From positions 124,001 to 188,000 of the forward strand of contig CALIRO010000045.1 of NCBI GenBank assembly GCA_938042245.1: a DNA stretch of 64,000 nucleotides, read 5' to 3'. This document shows positions 37,547 to 47,495 of the stretch, one piece after another. Source of the DNA: an uncultured Thermoguttaceae bacterium (GTDB lineage: Bacteria > Planctomycetota > Planctomycetia > Pirellulales > Thermoguttaceae). Positions within the stretch are counted from its first letter, which is position 1, and the number at the start of each line of letters is the position of its first letter. Made by a program: the position numbers and the translations under genes. The notes beneath the pieces were generated by a model. It worked only from the letters and a program-made list of their open reading frames with translations, searched no databases and was not told where the DNA came from.

Positions 37547-37646
37547 GTTTTTTCCCGGAAGAAAGGTGAGGAAGAAGAGGCGGCAGAAAATGGTAAAACA
37601 GAAAAAATGCACAGTTTAGATAAATAGGAATGAGCAACGAAGGAGG

Positions 37647-38693
37647 TTATTCCCTCTTAAGAGGGGATAGCCGGAGTTGTCCCCCCAGAGCTTCCACCAA
37701 AATCGCTCCGGGCAGAGTCCACCGGGCTACTTTGGTAGCTGGGGCGCCAAGAGCATGATGCACAGCCTGAACTAGCAGGTCCCATTCAGGTTGGCCCATC
37801 TGTTGCTGGGGCCAACCTTGCTGACGCCATAAACTGCGGAAAATTTCCCGAATAAGAAAGCTGGGTAATTTGGCAAGCCGATCCGCCCGGAAGACCCATC
37901 TTTGGCCATCTTGCAGGGCCGTCTGCTCTAACAAATAGGCTGCCTCCGAATCAATCCACTCAGTGACCTCCTGCGCCAATCGGCCCAGACGCAAAATTGC
38001 CTCCTCAACATGGGGATTAAAATACCCCCTAAGAAGGGGCAACAGTTGGTGCCGAATTCGGTTCCGGGTAAACCGCAGGTCCTCATTGGAGGCATCCTGG
38101 CGATAGTCTTGACCCAAATCCGCCAGATATTGTCGAAGTTCCTGCCGGGTAAAGGACAACAAGGGACGGATGACCGCTACAGCGGGGCTTAATGGCCTAG
38201 CTCGGCTCATACCGGCCAACCCAGCAATGCCAGTGCCCCGAAGGATCCGATGGAGGATGGTTTCCACCTGATCATCAGCCGTATGGGCGGTAGCCACATA
38301 ACGCAGTCCATGCTGCTCGGCCAATTGGCGGAGGAAATGATAGCGGGCTTTTCGGGCGAGGGCTTCCGAAGGGTGGCCTGTGGGGGTTATCAGTCCATCC
38401 TTCGAAGGAGGGGTTCCCACATGGCAAACCACCCCCCACCGCTGGCAGAGGGTTTGGACCCATTGGGCATCTTCGTCCGCTGCCTGGCCTCGGAGCCGAT
38501 GGTTAAAATGGCCTACCAGGATTGCCCCCCTGGAACGGGCTTTTTCTGGGCAAAGGGCCAGCATAGCCCGGAACAGAGCCACACTATCCGGCCCCCCCGA
38601 AAGACCAATGACCACCCCTTTGGAAAGCCACTCTTCCGGCGGCCAAAGCTCGCTCAAACGCCCCTCCACCGGATGCAACTGTCGGGTATCCAT
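37647..38693 (-). CDS. tilS: tRNA(Ile)-lysidine synthase TilS
   Basis: About 348 aa from ATG 38693 (ATG 38756 is in frame). Converts the wobble C of tRNA-Ile(CAU) to lysidine using ATP. The P-loop motif of the N-type ATP pyrophosphatases is VIGLSGGPDSVAL. Further TilS motifs are GHFNHRLRG, ARKARYHFL and ATAHTADDQVETILHRILRGTG. The C-terminal part is short, as in the reduced forms lacking the second TilS C domain. An essential cytoplasmic enzyme. Single gene. Confidence 0.92.
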   Translation of the reverse strand: MDTRQLHPVEGRLSELWPPEEWLSKGVVIGLSGGPDSVALFRAMLALCPEKARSRGAILVGHFNHRLRGQAADEDAQWVQTLCQRWGVVCHVGTPPSKDGLITPTGHPSEALARKARYHFLRQLAEQHGLRYVATAHTADDQVETILHRILRGTGIAGLAGMSRARPLSPAVAVIRPLLSFTRQELRQYLADLGQDYRQDASNEDLRFTRNRIRHQLLPLLRGYFNPHVEEAILRLGRLAQEVTEWIDSEAAYLLEQTALQDGQRWVFRADRLAKLPSFLIREIFRSLWRQQGWPQQQMGQPEWDLLVQAVHHALGAPATKVARWTLPGAILVEALGGQLRLSPLKRE

Positions 38694-39097
38694 CCGCTTT
38701 CCAATGTTTTTAAAGGAAAACCCGAAAGCTCTGGGAGAACCTCTTTCCCTCTTCATTTCTTACAGTTTGAAAATCCGTGATAATCCACTATACTGAACCT
38801 AAAGGAAAGAAGGAAATAGCCCTGATTTTTTGTGCCCATTTTATGCGTGGTTAGGTTCTTTAGGCAGAAGATCAAGGTTCGCGGAAACCGAAAAGGGCAC
38901 TTAATTAATTCCCCCTTTCGGGTTAAAAGGTGTTATTTTCTTTTTCATGAAGGCATAATGGGGTTAGTTTTCGTGAAACTTTTGTTACTCAGGGAAACGG
39001 CTCCTATTAACCGTAGTTATTTTCATAAACACATAAAGTACCGTTAAGGGCTTTTACCCCAGTAGAGGCACAGGAGTAGCAAAGGCGATCGATCTTC
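38694..39097. other. Divergent upstream region, tilS and hybrid kinase
   Basis: About 400 bases, AT-rich in the middle (38870-39040), between divergently transcribed genes and so expected to hold both promoters. No gene or repeat copy recognised. Confidence 0.45.
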
Positions 39098-42000
39098 ATG
39101 GGCCAGCAAGGGCAGCTAGAAAGCGACAGTATGTCGCCGGCTAAATGGCAGGATTCGGTCTGGTCCCGGCGGGCGATCTTGGGGGGGATTGCCCTGGGTG
39201 GGATCGTCGGATGTCTAGGCTTGTATCATGCGCTGACGCTGTGGGAACAAAGCCGACGGGAAGCGGACTTCCGCCTTCAGGTGCAGCAGCAGTTCCATAC
39301 GATAGAAACCCATATTCGGAGGACCTTTGAGACGGTCGAAGCGGTGGCTGGCTTTTTCCGAGGTTCCCAATATGTGGAACCGGAAGAGTTCCGGACGTTC
39401 GTCCGCCCGCTCCTAGCCAAGCATCCCTGTCTGCATGAGGTAGGATGGGCTGGGCCGACTGGAGATCTTCCTGGGCAACCCAGCGCAGCTAGTTCCGCCC
39501 GAACCACTAAGCAGGATGTCTGGCCGGCGCCGGGTTCGTCGGCTTCTTCGGCAGGGACCGCAGATGCCGATGCTGGCGGGAGCGGTTCTGCTCCGACTCC
39601 GCCGAAATTGCCAGCTTCTGGGGCCGGGGGACCCAGACTGAAGATTCACTACTTAGAGGTTTCTCCCTGGGACCCATCGGGAGAGGCTTTTTTAAAAGGC
39701 GGAAGGGAATTAGCCCGGCTGGAAGGTGTGGAGGGGGTCCTCCGGGAGCTTTCGGCCGGTAAGGAGGCGGCCATTGGGCAAGTGCTGCTCCAGCCTGCAG
39801 GAGGTACTTCTCGGTGGGGGTTTTTCATGGGGATCTCTGTGAGCCGTGCCACCTCTCGCCGCCATCCAGCGGATGCTTCTGGAAGAGAAGAAAGGCAGTC
39901 GGCAAGACCGCCGTCCCGCCCAACCGATCCAACTGGCTTATCTCCTTCCAGCACATCGGAAGGAGTAGTCTTTGGCATCTCGGAACCGCAGGTGTTGCTC
40001 GAACAGGCGTTAAGGAACCTGCCTGGGGAGGGGATCGACATTTATTGGTATGAAGGCCCGCCGGAGCAGTCGGGGCGATTGATTTGCTACTGGCCTGGGG
40101 CCAGGAATCAAGAACCCGCTCGACCTCTGAGTGGGCCGGCGGTGGTGAGCGGCCTTTATGACTCTTGGCCGATGGAGCTGTTCGGGCAGCGGTGGCGATT
40201 CTACGGTAGGCCCACCAAGGCCTTTTTATCCCAGCGCGCTAGTCTGATGCCGGAACTGGTACTAGCAGGGGGACTGATGGCAGTTTGTCTCCTGGTATCT
40301 TATGTAAATATGTTGTTTTCTCGGCATACTCAAGTGCAGGCGTTGGTGCAACGGCGCACCAGCCAGTTGGAGAAGGCCCAAGAGGATCTGCAACTGCGGG
40401 AACAATCGCTGCGGGATTCGCAGGCGCTATACTGGTCGCTGGTCGAGGGGCTGCCGGTGCCGATTTTACGCAAGAACCGAGAAGGGCGGTTTACGTTTGC
40501 TAACCAAGCATTTTGTCGGTTGCTGAAGCGGCCGGTGGAAGAGATCTTGGGGAAAACGGATTTTGATTTTTATCCGGCGGATTTGGCGGAAAAATATCGG
40601 AGGGATGATCAGTGGGTGATGGAGACGGGACAATTTTTCGAAACGGTGGAGGAAAACGTTCAGGAGGGGGAGAGAAGATACGTACAGGTGATGAAATTTC
40701 CTGTTCGGGATGCGGCTGGCCAAATCACCGAAATCCAAGCGATCTTTTGGGATGTTACCGAACGCCGCCGCGCAGAGCTTGCCGTGGAAAAAGAACGGGC
40801 CCTGTTACATACCCTGATGGATTACCTACCCGATAATATCTACTTCAAGGATCGGCAGAGTCGCTTCCTTCGGATCAATCGAGCCATGGCTCGGTATCTG
40901 GGCCTGACCCATCCGGCCGAAGCGGAAGGCAAAACCGATTTCGATTTCTTCAGCCCAGAACATGCTGAAGAAGCCCTTCACGATGAACAGTATATTCTAG
41001 CTACCGGCCGACCCATCCTTCATAAAGAAGAAAAAGAAACTTGGCCGGACGGCCGTATCAGTTGGGTGCTGACGACCAAACTGCCGCTGCGAGATGCGGA
41101 AGGCCACATCATCGGTACCTATGGAATCAGCCGAGATATTACTCAACAAAAATTCGCCTCCGAGGCCCTCAAAGCAGCCAAAGAAGCCGCCGAAACTGCC
41201 AGTCAGGCCAAAAGTCAATTCCTGGCCAATATCAGCCATGAACTCCGCACCCCCCTGCATGGCCTTTTGGGATTAGCAGAACTGGTGCTCGAAGGGCCTT
41301 TGGAGCCGTCCCAGCGGGCTTATCTGGAAATGATCCGAGATGCAGGTGAAAACCTTTTGCTGGTGTTGAATGATCTGTTAGATCTTTGCAAGATGGAAGC
41401 CGCCCGGCTGGAATTGGAACAGATTCCCTTCCGATTGCGGGAGTTAGTGGGCCAGACGCTGAAGAGTCTAGCTTTTTTGGCGCACGGCAAAGGGCTTCAA
41501 CTAGTCTGGTATATCCGGCCGGATGTGCCGGAGATGCTCCTGGGCGATCCGCTGCGGCTCCGACAGATCTTGGGCAATTTGGTGGCCAATGCGATTAAGT
41601 TCACCGACGCCGGGGAGGTTAGCCTCCAAGTCCACTGCCGAGATCAGCAGAGGGAGCGGGTAGAACTGCATTTCCAGGTGCGGGACACCGGCATCGGCAT
41701 CCCTCCGGAAAAGTTGGACCGCATCTTCGAGATGTTCGAGCAGGCAGAAAAATCCACTGCCCGGAAATATGGGGGGAGCGGTTTGGGATTAGCGATTTGT
41801 TCCCGTTTGGTCAGCTTGATGCAGGGCCGTATCTGGGCCGAAAGTCAACCAGGACAAGGAAGTTGCTTCCAGTTTACCGCTTGGTTCGCTTTGCCAGAGC
41901 AAGCAGAACCTTGGCCGACTCAGGAGCAACTCGGCCCCTTGCACAATCGACGCTTCTTGGTGGTAGAGCCTCACCCCCTGCAACGACAGCATCTTGAAGA

Positions 42001-43153
42001 GATTTTGCGCAGTTGGGGCATGGAGCCGATTTGTGTAGGCAATCTGGCGGAAGCCAAGACGTATTGGCAAACCGCTGGGGCTGGGGCCCGGCTGGATGGG
42101 CTTCTGTGTGGGACTCTGGGGGCCGAGGCGGAGCGGTTGGCCATGGCCGAAATGTTGACGCCCTGGTTGGCAGGCGGCGGACGGGTTATTTGGATGATCC
42201 CGGCCGGATGCCCGCCCCCGGCTGCCTGGACCCCGCATCCCTCCCAGGAAGCTATGTTGATAAAACCCTTCAGCCCCTCCGCATTGTTGGAGGTGTTGTT
42301 GTGGGCAGTGGGGGTTAGGGTGGCACCATTTCCGGCCGGGCCGACACTAGCTTCCTCAGCGGCTCTGCCGGTCCGGCCGCTTCGGATTCTAGTGGCCGAG
42401 GATAGTCCGATAGGACAGCAATTAGCTGTGGGATTATTGGAGCGGTATGGACATCAAGTTCGCCTCGCTCGCACAGGTCGGGAAGCGCTTGCTGCGGTGC
42501 AGGCTGAGCCGTTCGATCTGGTACTTATGGATCTGGAGATGCCGGAGATGGACGGATGGGAGGCAGCCAGGGCGATTCGTCAGTGGGAAAAGCAGCATGG
42601 TGGACATCTGCCTATTATCGCCCTCACCGCTCATGAACTTTCCGAAGAACTGGCCAAACTCCAAGCTTACGGAATGGATCATTACATCAGCAAACCGTTA
42701 CGCGCTCGGCAACTGTTCCAGGGGATCTGCCAGGTATTGAGCGAACTCCCCTCCCTGGCAGAGCCTTCGGCGCAGTGCCAGGCAGAGCCAGAGGCCCCCT
42801 CTGCGGAGTCTTTCGGGCAGACGGTCGATTGGCAGGCGGCATTGCAGGCCGTTCGGGGGGATGAAGCCTTCCTTCGAACTTTGGTGGAAACGTTGCTGGA
42901 AGAAGCCCCCCGATTCCTTCAAGCTCTCCAGCAAGCCATAGCTCAACAGGATCTTAGCCGACTCCGCCTGGCCGCCCATAGCCTGAAAGGTTCGGTTCTG
43001 CTTTTAGGTTCCACGCCTGTATATCAACAGGCCTGGGCTATCGAGCAGTTGGCCCAAGCCGGCTCTTTCCCCTCCAGCCAAGCCATGCAACAATTAGAAA
43101 AGGCCCTCCACCAATTGCTCCAGGAACTTAAAAAGCGGTTTGAGATTCCCTAA
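39098..43153 (+). CDS. Hybrid sensor histidine kinase: CHASE-PAS-PAS-HisKA-HATPase-REC-REC-HPt
   Basis: 1351 aa inner-membrane kinase. A first membrane helix (about 30-50) and a second (about 390-410) enclose a CHASE-like extracellular sensor, with a Ser/Ala/Pro-rich insertion near 130-180. Two PAS domains follow (about 450-560 and 570-690; GKTDFDFYPADLAEK and GKTDFDFFSPEHAEE). The HisKA H box has H714 (ISHELRTPLHG); HATPase motifs include NLVANAIKFTD, DTGIGIPPEK and GGSGLGLAI. The first receiver (about 950-1065) lacks the phosphoacceptor Asp, whereas the second has D1145 (VLMDLEMPEMDG). The HPt phosphoacceptor is H1294 (AAHSLKG). A complete phosphorelay in one chain, ending in an HPt that needs a separate receiver; the next gene encodes one. 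Confidence 0.92.
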   Translation: MGQQGQLESDSMSPAKWQDSVWSRRAILGGIALGGIVGCLGLYHALTLWEQSRREADFRLQVQQQFHTIETHIRRTFETVEAVAGFFRGSQYVEPEEFRTFVRPLLAKHPCLHEVGWAGPTGDLPGQPSAASSARTTKQDVWPAPGSSASSAGTADADAGGSGSAPTPPKLPASGAGGPRLKIHYLEVSPWDPSGEAFLKGGRELARLEGVEGVLRELSAGKEAAIGQVLLQPAGGTSRWGFFMGISVSRATSRRHPADASGREERQSARPPSRPTDPTGLSPSSTSEGVVFGISEPQVLLEQALRNLPGEGIDIYWYEGPPEQSGRLICYWPGARNQEPARPLSGPAVVSGLYDSWPMELFGQRWRFYGRPTKAFLSQRASLMPELVLAGGLMAVCLLVSYVNMLFSRHTQVQALVQRRTSQLEKAQEDLQLREQSLRDSQALYWSLVEGLPVPILRKNREGRFTFANQAFCRLLKRPVEEILGKTDFDFYPADLAEKYRRDDQWVMETGQFFETVEENVQEGERRYVQVMKFPVRDAAGQITEIQAIFWDVTERRRAELAVEKERALLHTLMDYLPDNIYFKDRQSRFLRINRAMARYLGLTHPAEAEGKTDFDFFSPEHAEEALHDEQYILATGRPILHKEEKETWPDGRISWVLTTKLPLRDAEGHIIGTYGISRDITQQKFASEALKAAKEAAETASQAKSQFLANISHELRTPLHGLLGLAELVLEGPLEPSQRAYLEMIRDAGENLLLVLNDLLDLCKMEAARLELEQIPFRLRELVGQTLKSLAFLAHGKGLQLVWYIRPDVPEMLLGDPLRLRQILGNLVANAIKFTDAGEVSLQVHCRDQQRERVELHFQVRDTGIGIPPEKLDRIFEMFEQAEKSTARKYGGSGLGLAICSRLVSLMQGRIWAESQPGQGSCFQFTAWFALPEQAEPWPTQEQLGPLHNRRFLVVEPHPLQRQHLEEILRSWGMEPICVGNLAEAKTYWQTAGAGARLDGLLCGTLGAEAERLAMAEMLTPWLAGGGRVIWMIPAGCPPPAAWTPHPSQEAMLIKPFSPSALLEVLLWAVGVRVAPFPAGPTLASSAALPVRPLRILVAEDSPIGQQLAVGLLERYGHQVRLARTGREALAAVQAEPFDLVLMDLEMPEMDGWEAARAIRQWEKQHGGHLPIIALTAHELSEELAKLQAYGMDHYISKPLRARQLFQGICQVLSELPSLAEPSAQCQAEPEAPSAESFGQTVDWQAALQAVRGDEAFLRTLVETLLEEAPRFLQALQQAIAQQDLSRLRLAAHSLKGSVLLLGSTPVYQQAWAIEQLAQAGSFPSSQAMQQLEKALHQLLQELKKRFEIP

Positions 43154-43263
43154 GCGAGTTCAAGCTCTCCGCCATCCCTTGCCGACTGGTAGGCGGGCAA
43201 TAGGTTGGTGCTGCGAGCCATGGCAAATTGGTTGGGGGCCCTCTAGAGCCGAAGGTTCTTCCA

Positions 43264-44172
43264 ATGCCCAAGATCCTGCTGGTGGACCCCTCAGGAGCAG
43301 ATCGTCAGTATATTGCCGGCCTGCTCGCTACGGATCCGGAGTTCCGATGGGAATATGCCTCTAGAGGCGAGGAAGCGTTGGAGAAGCTGGCCCAATCCAG
43401 AGTGGATCTTGTCATGGCCGATTTCGGTGAGCTGGGTATGGATGGGCTGCAACTGGTTGAAGAGATTCACCGTCGGTTTCCTGCGGTGCCGGTGATCTTG
43501 CTGACTTCTGGCCACAGTGGACAAGCCACTGCCGAGGCCTTGCGTCGGGGGGCAGTCAGTTATCTGCCCAAGCAACTCCTTCCCAACCGACTTTGGCAAA
43601 CGATTTCCCAAGTCCTTGCCGCCGCTGGCAGAGAGGGCTTTCAGCCCCAACTGCTCGGCTGCATTACAGAAACGAGCTGCTTGTTTCTGTTGGAGAACGA
43701 TCTGAGCTTGATTGGGCCGCTGATCAGTTATCTGGAAGAGACCTTGGCCCAGATGGGCGTTTTGGATGCATCGGAGCGGATGCGGATCGGCCTGGCGGTC
43801 GAAGAAGCCCTTTCTAATGCCATTATCCATGGGAACCTGGAATTAAGTTCCCAGCTAAAGGACCTGGAAGATCGGGCCTTTGACAGTTTGTTGGCCGAGC
43901 GGCGAGCCAGCCCACCGTATTGTTTCCGGAAAGTCTCTCTGGAAGTTACCATTACCGCCGAGGAAGCGCGGTTTGTCATTACCGACGAAGGCCCCGGCTT
44001 TAATCCCCGTACATTGCCCGATCCCTTGGATCCAGCGAACTTGGAAAAATGCAGCGGCCGAGGTATCCTGCTCATGAAGACTTTCATGGATCACGTCCAG
44101 TACAATGAAAAGGGGAATCAGGTAACGCTGGTGAAACGGTTTCGTCCGGAGCTGCCACCTTCTGCCTCCTGA
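43264..44172 (+). CDS. Response regulator with C-terminal RsbW-type HATPase domain
   Basis: 302 aa, 110 bases downstream of the hybrid kinase. Receiver at residues 1-125 with phosphoacceptor D53 (VMADFGEL) and Lys of the LPKQ switch at about 107. The second half is a GHKL ATPase of the anti-sigma (RsbW/SpoIIAB) type: RIGLAVEEALSNAIIHGNLEL, DEGPGFNP and GRGILLMKTFMD. Such proteins phosphorylate an anti-sigma-factor antagonist or bind a sigma factor in a switch governed by the receiver. With the preceding HPt-tipped kinase this makes a likely phosphorelay. No antagonist (STAS) gene is seen nearby. Its 3' end overlaps rlmN on the other strand. Confidence 0.88.
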   Translation: MPKILLVDPSGADRQYIAGLLATDPEFRWEYASRGEEALEKLAQSRVDLVMADFGELGMDGLQLVEEIHRRFPAVPVILLTSGHSGQATAEALRRGAVSYLPKQLLPNRLWQTISQVLAAAGREGFQPQLLGCITETSCLFLLENDLSLIGPLISYLEETLAQMGVLDASERMRIGLAVEEALSNAIIHGNLELSSQLKDLEDRAFDSLLAERRASPPYCFRKVSLEVTITAEEARFVITDEGPGFNPRTLPDPLDPANLEKCSGRGILLMKTFMDHVQYNEKGNQVTLVKRFRPELPPSAS

Positions 44173-45359
44173 CCAGACAGTTGAACCGTTCTGCCTGGCG
44201 TGTGCTTTTCTGTTCCGCAAGCCATCTGTCTATGGCTGGTAGGAATCGGCTCCCCAGAGTCTTTGGGTCCTTCCCGGCCGAACGAAACGGTCTCCATGGT
44301 CCGCCGTCGTAGCTGACCGCAGGCCGCCTCAATTTGGTCTCCCTTCCGATACCGCACATGGACATTAATTCCGCCTGTTTGGAGCAGTTGTACAAATCGC
44401 TCCACCTGCGCCCAAGCAGGTGTTCGATAGGGCAATTCGGGCACCGGATTCAGAGGGATTAGATTGACCAGCGCCTTTCGGCCTCGCAAAAGGGCGGCCA
44501 AGGCTCGGGCGTGGCAAGGCTGGTCGTTGACCCCCTCGATCAGCACATATTCATACGTAATCCGACGCCCCGTCGTTTGGAAATAGTGGTCGGCCGCCTC
44601 CAAGATGGCCTTGATCCCTACGCTCCGATTAGCCGGTACCAACTGGTTCCGAAGGGCATCATCCGGCGCATGGAGCGAAATGGCTAAATGATACTGCACC
44701 CCTGCCTCCGCCAATCGCACGATGCCAGCCGGTAAACCCACCGTAGAAATGGTGACCCGCCGGGCCCCGATGCCCAGCCCCTGAGAATCCGTCGCCACCG
44801 CTAACGCAGCGAGCAGATGATCTAGATTCGCCAACGGTTCCCCCATTCCCATGACCACAATATGTGTCAGCCGCTCGCCGGCCGGTAAAAGCCGATCCAG
44901 ATGCAACAACTGCTCTAGAAGCTCTCCGGTACTCAGATTCCGCACCAGGCCCCCCAGCCCACTAGCACAAAACCTACAGCCCATGCCGCAGCCCACCTGG
45001 GTGCTGATGCAGGCGGTCCGATGATGCCGATCGTCCCGCAAAAGCACGCATTCGATCCGTTCCCTATCCGCCAGTTCCAGCAAAAGTTTTTCGGTGCCAT
45101 CATCAGCTTGTTGGCGGCTAAGCAGTCGGCTGGACCAGATAAAGAACTGGTCAGCCAATTGAGATCGCAACTGCTTGGGCAGATCGGTCATCTGCTCAAA
45201 CTGATCCACCCGACGGCGCAGGATCCACTGGCGGATCTGTCCAGCCCGATAAGCTGGCTGCCGCCGCTCGCCCAACCAACTTTCCAACCGATCCGGAAAC
45301 CAATCTAATAAATGGTCCATCGCTTTGCCTAATGGAGCGACAGAGGATTTTTTCGGCAC
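44118..45359 (-). CDS. rlmN: 23S rRNA/tRNA adenine-C2 methyltransferase RlmN
   Basis: 413 aa from GTG 45359; ATG 45320 is in frame and would suit the usual N-terminus. Radical SAM enzyme methylating C2 of A2503 in 23S rRNA and A37 in some tRNAs. CGMGCRFC holds the cluster; the N-terminal QPAYRAGQIRQWIL domain, GMGEPLANLDH, LAISLHAP and the C-terminal catalytic Cys of AACGQLR are all present. Some 60 residues follow AACGQLR where most RlmN proteins end soon after. That tail overlaps the convergent response regulator gene by 55 bases and looks like run-on rather than a domain. Confidence 0.93.
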   Translation of the reverse strand: MPKKSSVAPLGKAMDHLLDWFPDRLESWLGERRQPAYRAGQIRQWILRRRVDQFEQMTDLPKQLRSQLADQFFIWSSRLLSRQQADDGTEKLLLELADRERIECVLLRDDRHHRTACISTQVGCGMGCRFCASGLGGLVRNLSTGELLEQLLHLDRLLPAGERLTHIVVMGMGEPLANLDHLLAALAVATDSQGLGIGARRVTISTVGLPAGIVRLAEAGVQYHLAISLHAPDDALRNQLVPANRSVGIKAILEAADHYFQTTGRRITYEYVLIEGVNDQPCHARALAALLRGRKALVNLIPLNPVPELPYRTPAWAQVERFVQLLQTGGINVHVRYRKGDQIEAACGQLRRRTMETVSFGREGPKDSGEPIPTSHRQMACGTEKHTPGRTVQLSGQEAEGGSSGRNRFTSVT

Positions 45360-45767
45360 AAGTCTCAGAAACCAATTTCAAAGTATGTTTGGAAAGGCCC
45401 TAGCAGCCCAGGCGTGCCGCCCGCAACTGCTAAGTGGGCGGATGCCTTCTCCGCCAAAATCCCCCTCAGCCTCACCCTCTCCCACAAAGGGGAGAGGAAA
45501 CCTCTGGATCCCTGCCTCCAGAAAGGATAAAACTACCTGAATCTCCGCTTGGGCAAGAATCCATTATACTGGATTGCTTCCTGCTTTCGGAGGGATGACA
45601 TTACCGCCCGTCGGCTCCTTGCACGGGGAGGGCATTGCTGGAGGCGCGCCCCCAGTTTCGCAGCAACGCCATTGCTCTCCCGAGTCCTGCTGGTTGCATA
45701 AGGAGGAGATGTGGGGAGGTTTTTTTTCCAGGCAAATCGCTGAGGGGCTGTTTGGCGGAGTGGTGTC
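45360..45767. other. Intergenic region between methyltransferase and rlmN genes
   Basis: About 410 bases. The segment near 45565-45600 (TTCCTGCTTTCGGAGGGATG) resembles the right part of the family 1 repeat and could be a truncated copy, but no terminal inverted repeat accompanies it. Nothing else recognised. Confidence 0.35.
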
Positions 45768-47138
45768 TTAAAGGCGGGGGTGTTCCACTGGCAATGGCGG
45801 CCACTCCACCATCCCTTGGTGCAAAAAGTTTGGTGCTGGAATAGGCAAGTGGGGGGCCCGTTCGGATGGCAAGTCTTTTTGCTCTAAAGAACCGAAACCC
45901 TCGGGTAGATACGGATGATCATCAGAAAAGTAGTCCACTAATCGGCCTTGGTATTCAATCAGCACCTTTTGACACCGGATGCCATGCTGCTGGATTTCCA
46001 AGACGATGTCGGCAGCCCGCCACTGAGGAGCAATCAAAATCACATCCACCGGATGCTCCCGCAGATAGTCTCGGAACCGGATCAATTGCCCCGTACCGGG
46101 CACATAAGTGCCTGCTTTTTGAACGTCAGAATCCACGACCAGAGGAAACCGCTTCGCATCCAAGCCGCACTGGTTGATCAGAGCGGCGGCTTTGCCGGTA
46201 CCCCCCCAGATGGCTATCCGGAGCCCGCTTTCTGCTAAGGCTTCCAATTGCCGGGCTAATGCCTGCCGACGGGCTTCCGCTTGCTGACCAAAAACCAATG
46301 CCTCCTCGGACAATCGAACCTGGTGCTCCTGCACTGGCAGCACTGCCAGGGCATAGACCACCTCTTCGCCATAGCCCTTTTCCAGAAGTTCTATGCCCAC
46401 ACCCGCTCGTTCTAACATCCGGCGCAACGACAAACTGGTAAAGTGGGAATTATGCTCATAGAAAAAGTCAGTGGTGCGGCCGGTCTGGAGGGCCAGATCA
46501 ATGCAGGGCACTTCTACAAAAAGCCGAGTCTCCCATCCGTACCAACTTACCGCCCAGGCAAGCTCCTGCAAGAATTGAAGCGGATCAACCAAGTGTTCTA
46601 AAACATGGCGGGCGATGACTAGATGAGGTCGGCACTCGGGCAAGTGCCGATGAGGCACAAAAAGCTCCACCCGGGCTTCGATCCGGCCCTGATCCGTCTG
46701 GATGGCAGCATTGGGATCAAAGCCGATGTATCGGCCCCCTGGCCGGGCAGACGCTAATCGGTTCAACAAATGCCCATCCCCACAACCTATCTCCACTACC
46801 GTGGGCCGGTTCGGGAGGACCGATAAGAGCAGCTTCTCCACATGTTCCAAATGCTTCCGCCATAAAGGCCCCCGATTAAACATCCGATTGGGATGTTTGC
46901 TATAGGGGACCTGGCTATAGTCGAACTCCGTGTTATACACATGGCCGCAATCCACGCAGCGGACAAAACGCAGCCGGTACCGGGGCAAACTCCGTGCTTC
47001 TTCGGCCGACTGGGGAAATGCCAGGGTAGCTAGGGGTTGGCTGCCCGCATCCCAAAACGGCACGGCCACCCCATAGGCACAGGCAGGACATCGACTCGCC
47101 AAAACCCTTGCTTCGGATTGGCCTGGGCAATCCTCCAT
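45768..47138 (-). CDS. SAM-dependent methyltransferase with zinc-binding N-domain and C-methyltransferase C-domain
   Basis: 456 aa. Three parts: an N-terminal zinc-binding domain (CPAC and CVDCGHV, Methyltransf_13 type); a Rossmann methyltransferase core at about 95-240 (VVEIGCGDGHLL, ARHVLEHLVDP); and a C-terminal domain at about 280-420 with its own nucleotide-like motif (IAIWGGTGKAAALI), as in sugar C-methyltransferases such as TylC3/NovU. The likely role is methylation of an activated sugar or similar; but the gene stands alone, with no sugar-nucleotide genes around, so the substrate is open. Confidence 0.85.
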   Translation of the reverse strand: MEDCPGQSEARVLASRCPACAYGVAVPFWDAGSQPLATLAFPQSAEEARSLPRYRLRFVRCVDCGHVYNTEFDYSQVPYSKHPNRMFNRGPLWRKHLEHVEKLLLSVLPNRPTVVEIGCGDGHLLNRLASARPGGRYIGFDPNAAIQTDQGRIEARVELFVPHRHLPECRPHLVIARHVLEHLVDPLQFLQELAWAVSWYGWETRLFVEVPCIDLALQTGRTTDFFYEHNSHFTSLSLRRMLERAGVGIELLEKGYGEEVVYALAVLPVQEHQVRLSEEALVFGQQAEARRQALARQLEALAESGLRIAIWGGTGKAAALINQCGLDAKRFPLVVDSDVQKAGTYVPGTGQLIRFRDYLREHPVDVILIAPQWRAADIVLEIQQHGIRCQKVLIEYQGRLVDYFSDDHPYLPEGFGSLEQKDLPSERAPHLPIPAPNFLHQGMVEWPPLPVEHPRL

Positions 47139-47495
47139 GCCCGCAACTTTCCCAACTCAGCTAAAGGAACCGGTTAGCTAAGACCACTTGAACCCACTGG
47201 AAGAGTTAGTTGCCAGGGAATCGGGGGTGGGCAGCCCGATAAGGGGGAATCTTTAATGGTATCGGTTGGGAGAGTGGTATCTAACAAGTAAACTATAACG
47301 AAGTTTTAAAAAACTACTTAAATTACTTATTTTTGTTATTTTATCTATATTCTATAAACGACGTATATTTTCCATCTTTTTTAGTTTTTCTACCCCACCT
47401 CCCAAGGAAATTTCACCCAACTCCCTTTTCCAAGACGATTTAATTTTAGATTAGAGGCAAAAGACTCTTCTCATTAAAAACGTGGGAACCCCCTT
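47139..47495. other. AT-rich region upstream of fliD
   Basis: About 355 bases, strongly AT-rich at 47280-47380, between divergently transcribed methyltransferase and fliD genes. It should hold both promoters. I could not find a convincing flagellar sigma-28 site. Confidence 0.45.

Noticed and set aside
45565-45600. Possible seventh copy of the family 1 repeat
   Set aside because: Only about 20 bases resemble the right-hand block and no inverted ends are present.
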